Shown here piece by piece: positions 31,326 to 43,289 of a stretch of 64,000 nt of DNA (position 1 is its first letter; each line of letters begins with the position of its first letter). The position numbers and the translations under genes were made by a program. This DNA comes from Diphasiastrum complanatum (lineage: Eukaryota > Streptophyta > Lycopodiopsida > Lycopodiales > Lycopodiaceae): positions 59,316,094-59,380,093 of the forward strand of contig CM055101.1 of NCBI GenBank assembly GCA_029204225.1, written 5' to 3'. Under the pieces are notes generated by a model. The model ran no database searches. It saw nothing but the letters and a program-made list of their open reading frames with translations, and was not told the DNA's origin.

Positions 31326-31908
31326 TGTTGCTTCGGCGCCTCAAAGGACACGGGGACTTGAGCGGTTTCCCCAAGACACACTTAAATCTAACATTCATCT
31401 GTCATGAACTTATTGAAAAGGGAAAACACAACAAGCCTAACTATTCAGACCTAGGAAAATTGGAATCCCAACCAACCCGAAAGCCAACTCAGAATTCGTC
31501 CTCAAAAGGTAACCAAAGGCAAAGACAAGTCACACATGAAATCCCAAGGCATAGTGGTCGCCAAATTGACCAAATGTGGTTCGTCTCTTGGTGCAGGTTT
31601 AGAAGGGGCATCAATCTCTTCTTGAGAGGGTGCCATTGGGGTGTGCATACGCTCTTTCTTTCTCGATTTGGTTCTGGTGCCATCTCGGTGCATGCAAGAG
31701 CCCTCATACTCTCGTCATTGCTCTTCTCCATCTATCAATCATCAAGGTGATCATCCATCTTGACAAGAGGTGACTTCCGCTAGGCTACTTTGCTTTTCTT
31801 TGAAAATTCTCCTCTCTATAGGCCAGGGCCCCCACATCTCTCTTTTTCTTCTTTATGAAGTCAGCTTCAATACAAAAGTATATCCTCCTCAAATGAGTAC
31901 ACTCAAAT
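31326..31908 (-). mobile_element. Chromovirus LTR end and gag relic, left half
   Basis: From TGTTGCTTCGG at 31326 to about 31571 the sequence matches the LTRs at 48763 and 53923, sharing for example ggaatcccaaccaacccg and gaaagccaactcagaat. From about 31572 it departs from the LTR; the minus strand has open, charged frames that may be the start of a gag gene. Copia element 1 then interrupts it at 31909, and the companion leader segment continues at 37961. Pol is absent, so this element is deleted internally. Confidence 0.6.
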
Positions 31909-32184
31909 ACTTAGAATTTGCTTTGCACAGGAACACATATCATGCTACACAGTAACACAGACAGAAAACACTCTCCACAGCAAGCTCACATAGCAACTAC
32001 TATTTCTCAAAATGAAATTACACTGTACATATAGTTGTTCACTCAGGCAACCCATGCATGACCCAGGTTGCCGTTGGCGGGACGCATGTCCCGTCGACTT
32101 GTCTCGTGGTGAGGCCAACTGATCCTTATCCACTGATAGGACCCACAGTACAGTAACACAGTGATTTTAACTTTAATTCTAACT
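31909..32184 (-). repeat. Copia element 1 3' LTR
   Basis: 276 bases, near-identical to 37687-37955. Ends in the sense (minus) direction are AGTTAGAATT and AATTCTAAGT, an imperfect inverted repeat, rather than the usual TG...CA. Confidence 0.9.
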
Positions 32185-32197
32185 CTCTCCCTTAAAG
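32185..32197 (-). promoter_or_regulatory. Copia element 1 polypurine tract
   Basis: Minus-strand CTTTAAGGGAGAG directly precedes the 3' LTR, as expected for the plus-strand DNA primer. Confidence 0.8.
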
Positions 32198-32237
32198 TAG
32201 AGTCACTTTTTATACAGTCATATACATAGCTTTAAAG

Positions 32238-35200
32238 TCAACAAACTTTAAGTACAGAAAGCTTTGATCTAAATTTATCAAACTTTTCTCCAGCAAGTGG
32301 CTTAGTGAAAATATCAGCTAGTTGTTCTTCTGTGCTACAATGAACAACATGAATTTCACGACTCAGCAGCCTCTCACGTATGAAGTGATACTGAATCTCA
32401 ATGTGTTTAGTTCTCGCAAGGAACATTGGATTCTTTGCTAGCTGAATGCCACTCTGACTGTCGCTATGTAAAGTCGTGGGATTTTCCTGCGTCATGCCAA
32501 TTTCTTCCAAGATTTGTCTCAACCATATAGCTTCTTGTGCAGCACTACACATTGCCTTATACTCTTCTTCTGTGGTGGAAAGAGCAATTGTACTTTGCTT
32601 CTTACTAGACTAGGAAAAGCAACTACCACAAAATTGGAATATATATCCTGTGGTGGATCTACGATCATCATAGTCACCTCCCCAGTCCGCATCCACATAG
32701 CCACACAACTCAGGTAAACTATCATGCTTCCTGTAAATCAAGCCATACTCTGAAGTGCCTTTCACATAACATAAAATGCGTTTAGCTGCCTTCCAATGCG
32801 TTTCCGTAGGTGCTGCCATAAACTGACTTACAATACCAACAGCATAGCATATATTTGGTCTAGTCGTGGTAAGGTAAATCAAACTCCCTACTAATTGTCT
32901 ATATAGCGTAGCATCAAATGACTGTGACTCATCAAGCTTAAAAATCTTTTTACCTGGTTCAATAGGAGTGTTTACTGGTTTGCAATCTTGCAACCTAAAC
33001 CTGTGCAGCAACTCTTTGACATACTTCACCTGTGTTAAACCCACTTCATGTCCTTTTTGCCACACTTCTACTCCAAGGCAGTAATGCATCAGGCTGAGAT
33101 CTGTCATCTCACATTGTTCCATGAGGTCTTTCTTGATCATGTCTATCATCTCTTGATTATTTTCCATAATAATCAAGTCATCAACATAAAGAGCAATCAA
33201 AGCAACCATACCATCAAAGCATAAGACATATAGATTTAGATCAGAATGTGTTATCACCATCCCCTTTGAACGAAAGTAGGCATCAATCCTGCTATACCAC
33301 GCACGTGGTGCTTGTTTAAGACCATAAAGCACTTTCTTCAAGCGACATACCTTATTTTCCTGTCCTGTCATTACAAAGCCTTCAGGTTGATCCATGAACA
33401 CTTCTTCTTCTAACTCACCATTTAGAAAAGCAGATTTCACATCCATCTGATGCAAAGGCCAACCAAAATGTGAAGCTAAAACGATAAGTAGACGTAGAGT
33501 ATTCCACTTACAAACCGGCGCAAAGGTCTCCTCATAGTCGATGCCTTTATTTTGTGCGTACCCTTTGATCACCAATCTTGCTTTGTGCTTTGCTATACTT
33601 CCATCTGCATGGTACTTAGTCCTGTATACCCATTTGCAACCAATGGGTTTCTTGCCAATTGGTGGTTCTACTAAGTCCCATGTGCTATCCTTAGCAATTG
33701 ACTCCATCTCCTCTCCCATGGCCTTGACCCAAATGTCATCATCCTTCACTTCACCATAAGTCGAAGGTTCTTTGTTTTGAATAATGCTAGATAAGAGAGC
33801 ATAATTTGCTTCATACCTTTCAAGTAGTATCTTCTCTCTTGTTGATCTTCGTAGCTCTCCCTGGTTAGACGATCATGAAAAGTCATCTATGTCGCGGCTC
33901 TCCATCAATCTCTCAAACCACTTAGGGAGCTTTTTGTCAGGTGATCGGCTTCCTGGTGAAAATGTATCCCACGGTACATCCTTCTCCTTGCGTTTGTCAT
34001 CTGCAACTTCAATCCTTCTTGCACCAAAAGGTTTGTCCCTACCTCTCCAACCTGTTTCTTGAGGTTGAGTAGTAGTATCTTGAGATGTATCCTCATGTTC
34101 ATCACTCGGAAGGTCAATGAATGGATCATCATCAGGTGGTATCCTCACTATTCCATCTTTCCCACTGGATGTGTCTATCTTCTCAGCATCCTCGTCTTCA
34201 TACATCTTGGATTCATCAAAATAACATCACGGCTTATATGGATTTTGTTTTCGACTGGATCAAAACATCTATAGCCCTTCATACGATCATCATATCCTAG
34301 GAATATGCACTTGATAGCTTTTACATCAAGTTTACGTCTCTCTTCCTTATGAATGTGTACAAAGGCCTTACATCTAAAGATTTGCAAGTGGTTCACCTTT
34401 GGCTTCTTCTTCGTGAATGCTTCCTCAGGTGTTATCTTTGGTATGGCAATGGTAGGACTTCTATTTTGAAGATAGACTGTCATGCTACATGCTTCTGACC
34501 AAAAATCTTTTGGTAGTTTCATCTCAGCTAGCATAGATCTGGCACTTTCCACAATCATACGATTCTTGCGCTCAGCTACACTATTGAGAGTAGGAGTATG
34601 AGCTTGCGTAAATTGTCTTTTAATCCCACATTGATCACAAAGATCATTGAAGTCCTTAGACTTGTACTCACCTCCACTATCTGATCTTAGGACTTTGATC
34701 TTCCTACCTGTCTGATTTTCGACCAATGCTTTGAAGCTCTTGAAGTTATCAAATGCATCTGATTTTTTCTTCAAGAAGTAGATCCACGTCTTACGTGACA
34801 TATCATCAATAAAGGTCATGAAATAGAAGGCTTTACCTAAGGACATGGTCCTCATAGGCCCGCATAAATCTGTGTGGATTAAATCCAGGATGTTCTTTGC
34901 TCTTGCAACACCCCCTTTATTGAACTTCTCTCGATGCTGCTTCCCATATACACAATATTCGCACATCAATTTCAAGTGATCTTCTATGGTAGGCAATCCT
35001 GTTACCATCTCCAATTTTCTCATCAAACTGAGGCTTCCCAAGTTCAAGTGACCAAGCCTCTTGTGCCACAACTCAGTTTGCGAAGGAATGGACGATACAA
35101 GTCCATGTTGCCCCTTGATTGTAGCATTCAACTTGTACAATTTTGTATTGGGCTCTCTTACTCCATCCGCAATAATTTTGAACCTTTGGTTCGCATCCTT

Positions 35201-35560
35201 CACAAAGCAACGATCATGGGCGAATTCTACTTTCAACTTTTGATCAGTAATGACTCCAACAGAAAGTAGATTTTTCTTCAAACCTGGTATGTAGAGTACC
35301 TCTCTGATCATCCTGCTTTTGCCATCATGCAGTTGGATTGAAACTATGCCTATCCCCTTGATCATGCACACCTAACCATTTGCTTGTGAAACAAATGTTC
35401 CATTATTCAACACCTTCAAACTACTGAACCAATTCTTGTTACCTATCATGTGTCTTGTGGCTCCTGAGTCAATATACCATGCTTGATCATCTTGAGTAGA
35501 TGACAATGCAGATATGAAGATGCTAGAGTCTTCATTCTCACCCTCATCGACAAGGTTACC
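32238..35560 (-). pseudogene. Copia element 1 pol: protease, integrase, RT, RNase H
   Basis: In sense order: aspartic protease WYIDSGATRHM (about 35495-35460), then GAG-pre-integrase LWHKRLGHLN with the HHCC partner CEYCVYGKQH. The integrase core has HTDLCGPM, DDMSRKTWIYFLKKKSDAF and SDSGGEYKSKDF (34175-35371). RT spans 33749-32610 with KGYAQNKGIDYEETFAPV, LYGLKQAPRAWYSRID and the catalytic YVDDLI. RNase H runs to 32238 with DWGGDYDDRRSTTGY, HSDSQSGIQLA and RTKHIEIQYHFIRE. Breaks: a stop near 35370, a frame change near 34205, a stop near 33870, and a stop (TAG) at about 32610 in RNase H. All catalytic motifs are otherwise retained, so decay is mild. Confidence 0.9.
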
Positions 35561-35562
35561 TG

Positions 35563-36378
35563 CTAGTTTTGGTTTCCCCTTGCCTTGTTCTGCCAGGAAT
35601 TTGTGACATTCACTCTTCCAATGGCCCTTTTTATCACAATGGAAGCACTTGCCTTTCTTCTTAGTTTTGCTAGAAGATCCCTCATCCTCCTGAGACTTGG
35701 CAAATTGCTGCTGAGACTTCTTCTTGCCCTTGCCCTTGCCTTGTTTTGGCGTGTCGCAAGTGCCTGATCGTCAGTATTTTGACATCTAGCTTTCACCATT
35801 TCTCGTTGTTGCTCTTCCTGCATCAAGATTCCTGTGAGCTCATCAAAGGTTGGCAATCTTTCTCTTGATGCTATTCCACTCACAAACATCTGATAGGGTT
35901 CTGCAATGCCGCATAATGCATTGTGCACTAGCTCCACATCACGTATGCGCTCACCAATACAATGCAGTTCATCTCTCATTGTCTTGATTCTGGTCATGTA
36001 CGTCTGAATGTGCTCTCCTCGTTCCATGCGAGCACTATTCAATTTTGACTTCAAAAACATGATTCTTGATGGATTTGACGTCTCGAACTGCTCCTTTAGC
36101 ACATCCCATGCCTGTCTGGGTGTAATAGCATCACAAATGTGGGTAACGATGTGATTCTTCACTGACAAGTTAATGAAGGTCAAAGCTTTCCTCATCTTTT
36201 TGTCGAACACTTTGATGTCTGTTTCATTTGGCGGCCTTCTCTCATCACCTGTGACAACTTCCCACACGTCTTTCTCCATCAGTATGTTTTTCATTTTGAA
36301 TTTCCACACTGCATAGTTGAAAATCCCGTCCAATTTGCTACTTTCACTCAAAATGGACTCTCCCATGTTTGCCATCAC
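35563..36378 (-). pseudogene. Copia element 1 gag
   Basis: The frame from ATG at 36378 gives a UBN2-type copia gag: SSKLDGIFNYAVWKFKMKNI near the N-terminus, then LKEQFETSNPSRIMFLKSKL and MRDELHCIGERI. At about 35755 the frame shifts by one. The nucleocapsid zinc knuckle CFHCDKKGHWKSEC (CCHC) lies in the other frame at about 35650-35609. The shift may be a mutation or could set a gag-pol junction; mutation is simpler because it precedes the knuckle. Confidence 0.88.
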
Positions 36379-37674
36379 AAAACTGCTTGAAACTTCTGCC
36401 TTAGGCTAAAAATAGTATGTTGAAACCAACAGTCATGTCAGAAGTTGAAAATAAGGACCTGCACTTTTTTTCTTACCAGGCCACTTCCCGCTTTTTCACC
36501 AATTTGAAAGCCAAATCGGCGTTGCCTTCCGAAATGCACTCAGTCGTCAACTCCCAACAACGTGCCCAGTGGAATGGTGAAATCACTTCTGATGTACTCC
36601 GAACACTTTCTTCGCTGCAATCACTCTGTTTTGTTGTACCGTACTTGCAAGTACAGTCCGGGTGCCCTTCGTTTGGAGGTTATAGCCTTTCATTTGTGTC
36701 AAAACGAGCAAAGGACCCAAAAATAGGGACTTTTCTAGTTTTTGAACTGTTTCTTCACAATGAAGAAACTTCACTCTTCACTTGTGAAGGGACCCAACTT
36801 AACTTTCAGTATGAAAATTTTTAATGAAGTTGAAGGCCATAATGCACTTCACTTCTTCAGGGCCCTATTCAAAGCTCATCCAATGGCTGAACCAAATCTT
36901 GTGGTCCAAATTTCTTTCCCATCACAGGTTTTGGACCGTCGATTCATTTGACACCTCATCCAAAGGTCCAAATTGCATCTGGGCATTGAACCATGCTCCT
37001 ACAGTTGCTATGGTCTTCGAGACACTATGCTGACTATTGTGTTGGGCGCGCGAACAGCCCGCGACCTCCCTGCTTGCGGCTGCGCCTCCCTTCTCTGAAA
37101 ATGTCAGATCAAGCTCTCATGTGGATCGTTTTGAGCACGATCTGAGGCCTGGAGCAGGGTCGCCCTATTGAATCCAAGACTGTAGAGTGTTCAGTCAAGA
37201 AATTCCGTGGAGAAACGGTGATTTTAGCTCAACTTGACAAAGTGGCTTTTTTCATCTTTTTACCGCAAATCTGCTAGGTTAACTGTCTGGAGACAAATCT
37301 CTGACATAAATCTCAGAATCTCTCCATGGCTAGTTGACAATGTGATTAGCTTCCTTCCTGTCCTTACGGCATCCAAAACAGTGCGTAACCAGTGAAGAAA
37401 TCACCAGTTATGTATAAAAATCGTAACCCCAAGCCCGGTTTCAATTTTCAACTAGCTTCGAAATTGTCAATTTTTCACCAAATTTTTCCCTGTCTGATGC
37501 TATGCACATGCTAATAATCCCTCTGCTGAGCTTAGCAAGCCTCTATAAATTAGAAACCGTGCACCAGTGCTTCTCTTTCCGTCTTCAACCCACCGTAAAC
37601 CCTGAACTCTCAGAAGACAGTTCTCCTGAAGCTCTCTTCAACGACAACACTGTACTGTGTACACTCCCTGTACG
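36379..37674 (-). other. Copia element 1 leader (PBS to gag)
   Basis: A 1.3-kb non-coding leader between the primer-binding site and the gag ATG, long for a copia element. No conserved domain was seen. It includes a GC-rich patch near 37045-37090. Confidence 0.5.
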
Positions 37675-37686
37675 GCTCTGATACCA
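37675..37686 (-). promoter_or_regulatory. Copia element 1 primer-binding site
   Basis: Minus-strand TGGTATCAGAGC is complementary to the 3' end of initiator tRNA-Met and directly abuts the 5' LTR. Confidence 0.9.
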
Positions 37687-37955
37687 GCTTAGAATTTGCT
37701 TTGCACAGGAACACAGATCATGCTACACAGTAACACAGATAGAAAACACTCTCCACAGCAAGCTCACATAGCAACTACTATTTCTCAAAATGAAATTACA
37801 CTGTAGTTATTCATTAGGCAACCCATGCATGACCCAGGTTGCCGTTGGCGGGACACGTGTCCCGTCGACTTGCCTCGTGACGAGGCCAACTGATCCTTAT
37901 CCACTGATAGGACCCACAGTACAGTAACACAGTGATTCTAACTTTAATTCTAACT
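37687..37955 (-). repeat. Copia element 1 5' LTR
   Basis: 269 bases, counterpart of 31909-32184. It is followed by the CAAAT flank at 37956-37960. Confidence 0.9.
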
Positions 37956-38452
37956 CAAATCACTTGAGAGACAAGTAGAAACCAGGTCATTTGTGTTCTA
38001 CCAAGCACACAACAAACAAACATATCAACCAAAGTTAACACAGAGGATTTTTCTCAAGTCACATGCCCCTTGAGATTTGACATAGGATCTTTTCCTAGCC
38101 GCACCCACACAAATCGATCACAGAATCAGCCCACAGGAAACATCCATCCAACCATCTGTGCTTTCACCATTAAGCAACACATTGCCTCAATAAGGCCCTA
38201 CCAAATCTGGTCAACAACCCTTATAGTTGAACGATCGGCAACTATCTTGTAGGAGTAGCTAACCACCTATGTTTTACACCCAAATTCAAGTAGCATTTAT
38301 GTATCAATGGTTAACTCGTACAATTCGAATATGTCACCCCGCACCCCACAAGGCACAGACTGTGCTTTCACCTACCTAGACAACACTTTGCCTCATTTTA
38401 ACCCTAAGTGTAAACGGCGTCAGGCCCGAGCTGCAAGAACTCACCATGCTTA
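37956..38452 (-). mobile_element. Chromovirus leader relic, right half
   Basis: It matches the leader of the nested chromovirus at about 53250-53735, sharing for example aaacatccatccaaccatc, tgctttcaccattaagca and gaatatgtcaccccgca. It continues the element whose other half lies left of copia element 1. The match ends near 38450, where an unrelated LTR begins, so its own 5' LTR is lost. Confidence 0.7.
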
Positions 38453-39303
38453 TGTGAAATTTCAGAGAAATAAAGACCAAGAATGGATCTAGATCAGATC
38501 CTCAAGAGGTCTTTGAAGCCAAACTATTGATCTACTAATCAACCAATGATTAGATCCAGAATTAGATCAATTTCCCATAAAAAATCTAGCAAGAACAACA
38601 AGCAAATGATTAAACTTCAGACCTACTGCCTTCACACATGTGAAGAACAGTACCTGTACGGACTTACAGCAGAGAGTGAAGTACACAAGTGTTAGAAAGC
38701 AATAGAACCATAAAATCACAACACAAATATGAGAATACTCAAGATATGCCTCCAAAACCAAGATCTTGTTTCATTGTCTCAAAGTGGATCCATCATGGAT
38801 AAAATACAAAATCATCATACTCTCTCTCTAAGCCACTTCCAGCACGTGTGAGATGGGTCATAGTGCTTATCCATATCCACTTTGGCTAAGATTCCATTAA
38901 TTTGCCACATCATCATTGGTGGCTAGCGTTGATCTTCTAGATTCCTACAAATTAGGAGATAGGTCCTACAATCTAGGATATTTGACATTTGACTTGTGTG
39001 AAAACTATGTACAATGGATCTGAACTTTTAGCATGATATTTCACATGTGGTACACCACTCCTACCCATGTGATACAGCATTTTCTACCACTAGAATGGTG
39101 CCAAGTGGCATAATACTACTAAACTAGTTTTTGGCCAATTTAACCACTAGTTTCCAAATTAAATGATATGTACAACCTATATGATCTATCTAAATGACTT
39201 AGGTATAGATTTCATACGTGTGAACAGGATCCACACATGTCTAGGTACAAGTCATTATGGTATTCACAATATTTGACCAAGTTAGTTTTTGCCAATTTTA
39301 ACA
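38453..39303 (-). repeat. 3' LTR of an unclassified LTR element
   Basis: On the minus strand the purine-rich tract TATTTTTGAGGAG (39316-39304) is followed by TGTTAAAATTGG at 39303, and the unit would close near 38453. Like the copia-2 LTRs it carries several CACATGTG/ACGTGTG motifs (for example near 38634, 39045 and 39217), suggesting a related family. A possible partner 5' LTR fragment starts at 41714. Confidence 0.55.
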
Positions 39304-39417
39304 CTCCTCAAAAATAACTTGATACATCTATGGTACATCTATTTACAACACTTAAGGCTGACCATTGCAAGTTCATAGGTGTGAAGATCAGCCAATGAGT
39401 TTGATGAAGATCCGAAA

Positions 39418-40597
39418 TCACCATATCCATGATAGTGCCTCTTTGATGTTGACCTCTTTGATGGACTTGAGAGCTTTGCACCTCTTGATCACTTTTTCCT
39501 TTGATTTGTTCCATCCTTGAAACATGTGGTTGATCCAAAAGCTCCTCCTCCTTAAAAATAGCTGCAACTCCATGAGAAAATAAAGAGTCCTTCTTGACTC
39601 ATAAGGATCACAAAGATCCAACATCATGTTACCAAGATCTCGAGAATTAGGCTCATCAACATTGGCAAGACTATGCATGATATAATAACCAAGAGTTTGC
39701 ATCATATCTTCATGCTTGATTTCCATGCTAATCTCAGATCTAATGAGGCTAAATACTTCGTGATGGAGATAAGTGTCCTTAGAGGATGATTCACTTACTC
39801 TCATAAAGATTTACAATTTGCCTCAATACATGAAAAAAGACAATTTTTCGCACTATGAGTGGACAAATCACTCTTGCTCTTGCAAGACTCAAGAGCACAC
39901 ATTTGATGAAATAGCCATTTGCTTTCTAATTGATCTAAAATCAATTTTAAACCATTAAGAACATCAACTATGTTCTCAAGAGAGACATCATACTCAACTA
40001 GTATGGCTTTACTCCAACTTTGAGATGCAAAAGTCTCACTAAAGCAAATCGATTCAACAAATAACATAAGAGAAGCAAGCATGAGATGATACCACTTGAA
40101 ATGTGCTCCTCTTTCCCTTGAAATGTGAGCCATATGAGCTCAACCATGTCTCTTGATATTCTTCTTGGAATCATAACTTGAGAAGGACTCTCCTCCTCAA
40201 TCCTTGGCACACTTGAACCTCGAGATGACTCCTCAAGATCAACTTCTTGGTGCTCCTCCTTGATGGAAATCCGAGACCTCCATGTCTCATAATGATCATA
40301 ACAAACATGACCATAAAATGTGCACTTTCTATGATCAACAATATTACTTATGCTAGAACCATAAGTCCAAAAATTACCACAACTTGGCATGATTTTTCTA
40401 ATATTGAAATCAAAAAATATTTCCATCTCAATAAGGCTAACTACTTGCTTATGGATATAAGTGTCCACTTTGGATGCTTCACTTATTCTCATAAGAAGTT
40501 TACAACTTGCCTTTAAAATTGAAGTACTTGACAAATCCTTGTTAATTTTCAAACTTTTATTCGACAAAGAAAAACAACAATATACGGACTTGCTCAC
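39418..40597 (-). other. Two diverged copies of an unidentified coding-like segment
   Basis: I do not recognise the protein. The minus strand holds two related segments: LLMRISEASKVDTYIHKQVV with following sequence (from about 40500), and SLMRVSESSSKDTYLHHEVF with following sequence (from about 39810). They continue with comparable blocks such as MPSCGNFWTYGSSISN against MQTLGYYIMHSLANVD, and CYDHYETWRSRIS against LCDPYESRRTLYF. Between them are other coding-like blocks, RGSSVPRIEEESPSQVM and KAILVEYDVSLENIVDVLNG. Frames are broken by frameshifts near 40140 and 39805. The segments sit inside an LTR-bounded relic, so they could be a captured host gene fragment or an element-specific gene. Confidence 0.5.
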
Positions 40598-41500
40598 CGA
40601 ATATCATGATGTTTTTGCTTGGACCATGGAAGATTTGAAAGGAATTAACAAGAAATTTGATCAACACCGAATTGACTTGAAAGAAGGAGCGGCACCAATA
40701 CAGGAACATCAATATAGGCTAAATCCTAAGTATTCATTGCTGGTGAAAGACGAACTTTACAAATATTTGACGTCATGAATTATTTATCCAGTTCTCAACA
40801 GTGAATGGGTTTCACCAATTGTAGTTATTCCAAAAAAGAAGATCCGGGTTTGCCAAGACCATCAAAAGCTTAATGTTGTGACTCGTAATGATCATCATCC
40901 TCTACCTTTTACAGATATGATTCTTGATCAAGTTGCTGGTAATGAAAGATACAGCTTCTTCGATGGATTCTCTGGCTATAACCAAGTATCTATACGAGAA
41001 GAGGATCAGTCCAAAACAACTTTCACAACTGATTGGGGTACTTACACCTATCAGAAGATGTCGTCAGACCGTGTAATGCACCAGCCACATTCCAGATAAT
41101 GATGACTGTCATTTTTCAAGAATATCTATGTGTATTCCTAGAAATCTTTATGGATGACTTCAGTGTTTATAGCTAATAAGCCACTCATCTTTCGAAGTTG
41201 TGGAAGACATTGTAAAGGTGTAGAGAGACTTCACTGTGTCTAAGAAGTGTTATTTTGGTATGCCAGAAGGAATACTACTCGAACACATAATATAAAAAAG
41301 AGGAATTGAAGTCAATAAAGATAAGGTGGAAATTATAAAGAATTTGAAAGATCCAAAAAATTTGTGAGAACTCAGAGGATTTTTGGGTCACGTTGGATAT
41401 TATAGAAGGTTCATTCAAGACCACACATCTATTGTTGCACCACTGACACATTTGTTAAAGAAAGACATTTACTACGAATGGTCTGCTGATTGTCAAAAAT
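40517..41500 (+). pseudogene. Ty3/gypsy RT relic
   Basis: The plus strand encodes the start of a gypsy reverse transcriptase closely resembling the host gypsy at 61.4-62.6 kb: RLNPKYSLLVKDELYKYL, YPVLNSEWVSPIVVIPKK, IRVCQDHQKLN, DQVAGNERYSFFDGFSGYNQ and TTFTTDWGTYTY. The catalytic box is FMDDF near 41150. Then come KRGIEVNKDK, ELRGFLGHVGYYRRFIQDH and a broken RNase H entry ending near 41500. Frame changes near 40775, 41065, 41175 and later make it inactive. It lies antisense to the surrounding LTR relic. Confidence 0.85.
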
Positions 41501-42240
41501 TGGCTATTTCCAGTAAGTATGGTGTGAAATCGAAATTCCTCAAGTTCTTTGATCTAAATTGAGTTTTAACCTACAAAAGATCCAATCTACATATGCAAGA
41601 AACTCGATTTTTGGGTAGAAGTCAATCTAGCATGCTCTAGCATTGATATCTCCTCCAAATCCTTGATAGATGTGCTTGATCCTTTCAAAATCTGCAACAC
41701 AAGATTTGATACCATGTGAAGAATTTGGGATCAATTAAGATCCAAATCCATAACTAGATCTTTGATTAGAAATAGATCAACTCTAACAATGTTGCCGTAG
41801 AAAAATCAACATCTACTCTATGAAAGAGATGCAAACTCAATAAAAACATGATAAAACATCAAACATATGATATGATGTTGTTGTTGTCCTTACAAAAATA
41901 TCACACTACTATATTTCACATGTGTGGATCCGAAATAAAATAAGCATTCTACACAAGATTGCAAGATATCAAAAATATAGTGCACCAATAGATAGATGAA
42001 CCCAAGAGAACTCATGCATAAGCATGAAGTGAGATAAGAGAGAGAGAATGTTGTTGGGAGAAAGAGAGGAGAGAGAGTTAGTCATGTGTGAGAAACGAAA
42101 ACAGCTCGAAAAGAGAACGAACACGAACGAGAAGCGAAACTCGAACAAAAAGTGTTTGTGCGCAGCGGAATGAGCTATAAGACTCTTTTTCTAAGCATGA
42201 CTACGCCTATCAAAACAAACAGAATGTTAGTGATGGAAAT
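41501..42240 (-). repeat. PBS and 5' LTR remnant of the unclassified LTR element
   Basis: Minus-strand TGGTATCAAATC at 41713-41702 resembles a tRNA-Met primer site. To its right TGTGAAGAATTTGGG at 41714 may be the end of a 5' LTR. A second TGTGAAATTT occurs at the matching end of the LTR at 38453. GA-rich simple sequence lies at 42030-42085. The LTR's outer end is not identifiable. Confidence 0.4.
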
Positions 42241-43265
42241 CATGGTCATTTTAATTATGTAGCCAAACATTAATTATGTTGCCAAACATTAATAAATAAA
42301 ACACCAGAAGAATAATCTGTTGCGAACAGGTAGACAAATTATCTGTCGCGAATGATTCGCGAAGAGCTAGACTGAGCTCGACTGATAATCAGTCACGAAT
42401 GATTTGCAAAAGGCAAGACTAAATATTAGTCGCGAACAACTAGACTAATATTAACTCACTAAAATAGATTACCAGATTCAGCAACTAGAAAGTCAGACAG
42501 AATGAAGAATTAGCATAGCAATATTGACACAGATCTGAATGCAGAACAAAGAGCTGTTATCAGATTAAGTATATCAAATATACATGTCAATAATGCGGTA
42601 GAGCACAAGACAATAGCGACTGAAACTGCGTGCTCTACAAAGCTAATTCAATCTGTAAAAGAATGAAACCTATTATTGATAGTAAAGAATCGATGCACAA
42701 GGCATCTACTTCGTCTATCTCTAATAAGCTTCTGATGCTAAATTTACACCCACTTGATCTTCAATCTCTTAATCAACAATCTGTCAATCAATCTGAATAC
42801 GCAAATGGTATTCAGTATATATACACAATGTTATAGGTGTGCAGATGAAGAAAGTACAAAGTGGATGTGTTGTCTGTAAGAGATCATGGGTGGCTGCAGT
42901 CGTTGTCATGTTTGTTAGCGCAGTTGCATGGGGTGAGCGTGAAGATGCCGCGACGTCAGCCTTCGCTGAAATGAACGTTGGTGAAGATGCAAAAAATGCG
43001 ACACTTTGACGAAATGTCTTAGAATCTGATTTATAGGGTGCCTTTGCTTTTCTTAGAGCACCTTCGACATGTTGTAAGGCAGTGTCGTCTTTTTCGCCTA
43101 TCACAAATCACGTGTAAAAACACAGTGTCACGTTTTTCACCTTTCTTTCGCTTGTGAGAATTTACTTGTATTTATGCAGACTGTGCAACAACATGAGTAA
43201 AAATGCAGCATGAATGGAGGCAGATTAAAATGGGATTTAGGAGAGTAGAGGAGATAAATCCAACA
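42241..43265 (-). repeat. Copia element 3 3' LTR
   Basis: On the minus strand the purine tract TTAAGGGGAGG is followed by TGTTGGATTTATCTCC at 43265. The copy at 26828 confirms the start and the first ~700 bases. The far end near 42241 is approximate because no second complete copy exists. Confidence 0.7.
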
Positions 43266-43289
43266 CCTCCCCTTAATCTGGATCCGTGA

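Larger units (their letters stand above)
31909..37955 (-). mobile_element. Copia element 1, full length, LTR to LTR
   Basis: A 6-kb Ty1/copia retrotransposon inserted in an older chromovirus relic. LTRs lie at 31909-32184 (3') and 37687-37955 (5') with about nine substitutions and one 7-base indel by eye. The PBS is at 37675-37686 and the polypurine tract at 32185-32197. CAAAT flanks both sides (31904-31908 and 37956-37960) as a 5-bp target duplication. Gene order in the minus direction is gag, protease, integrase, RT, RNase H. A few frameshifts and stops make it probably inactive. Confidence 0.9.

Noticed and set aside
31325-31750. 141-codon plus-strand frame
   Set aside because: It lies across the chromovirus LTR relic, antisense to the element; homologous LTRs do not keep the frame.
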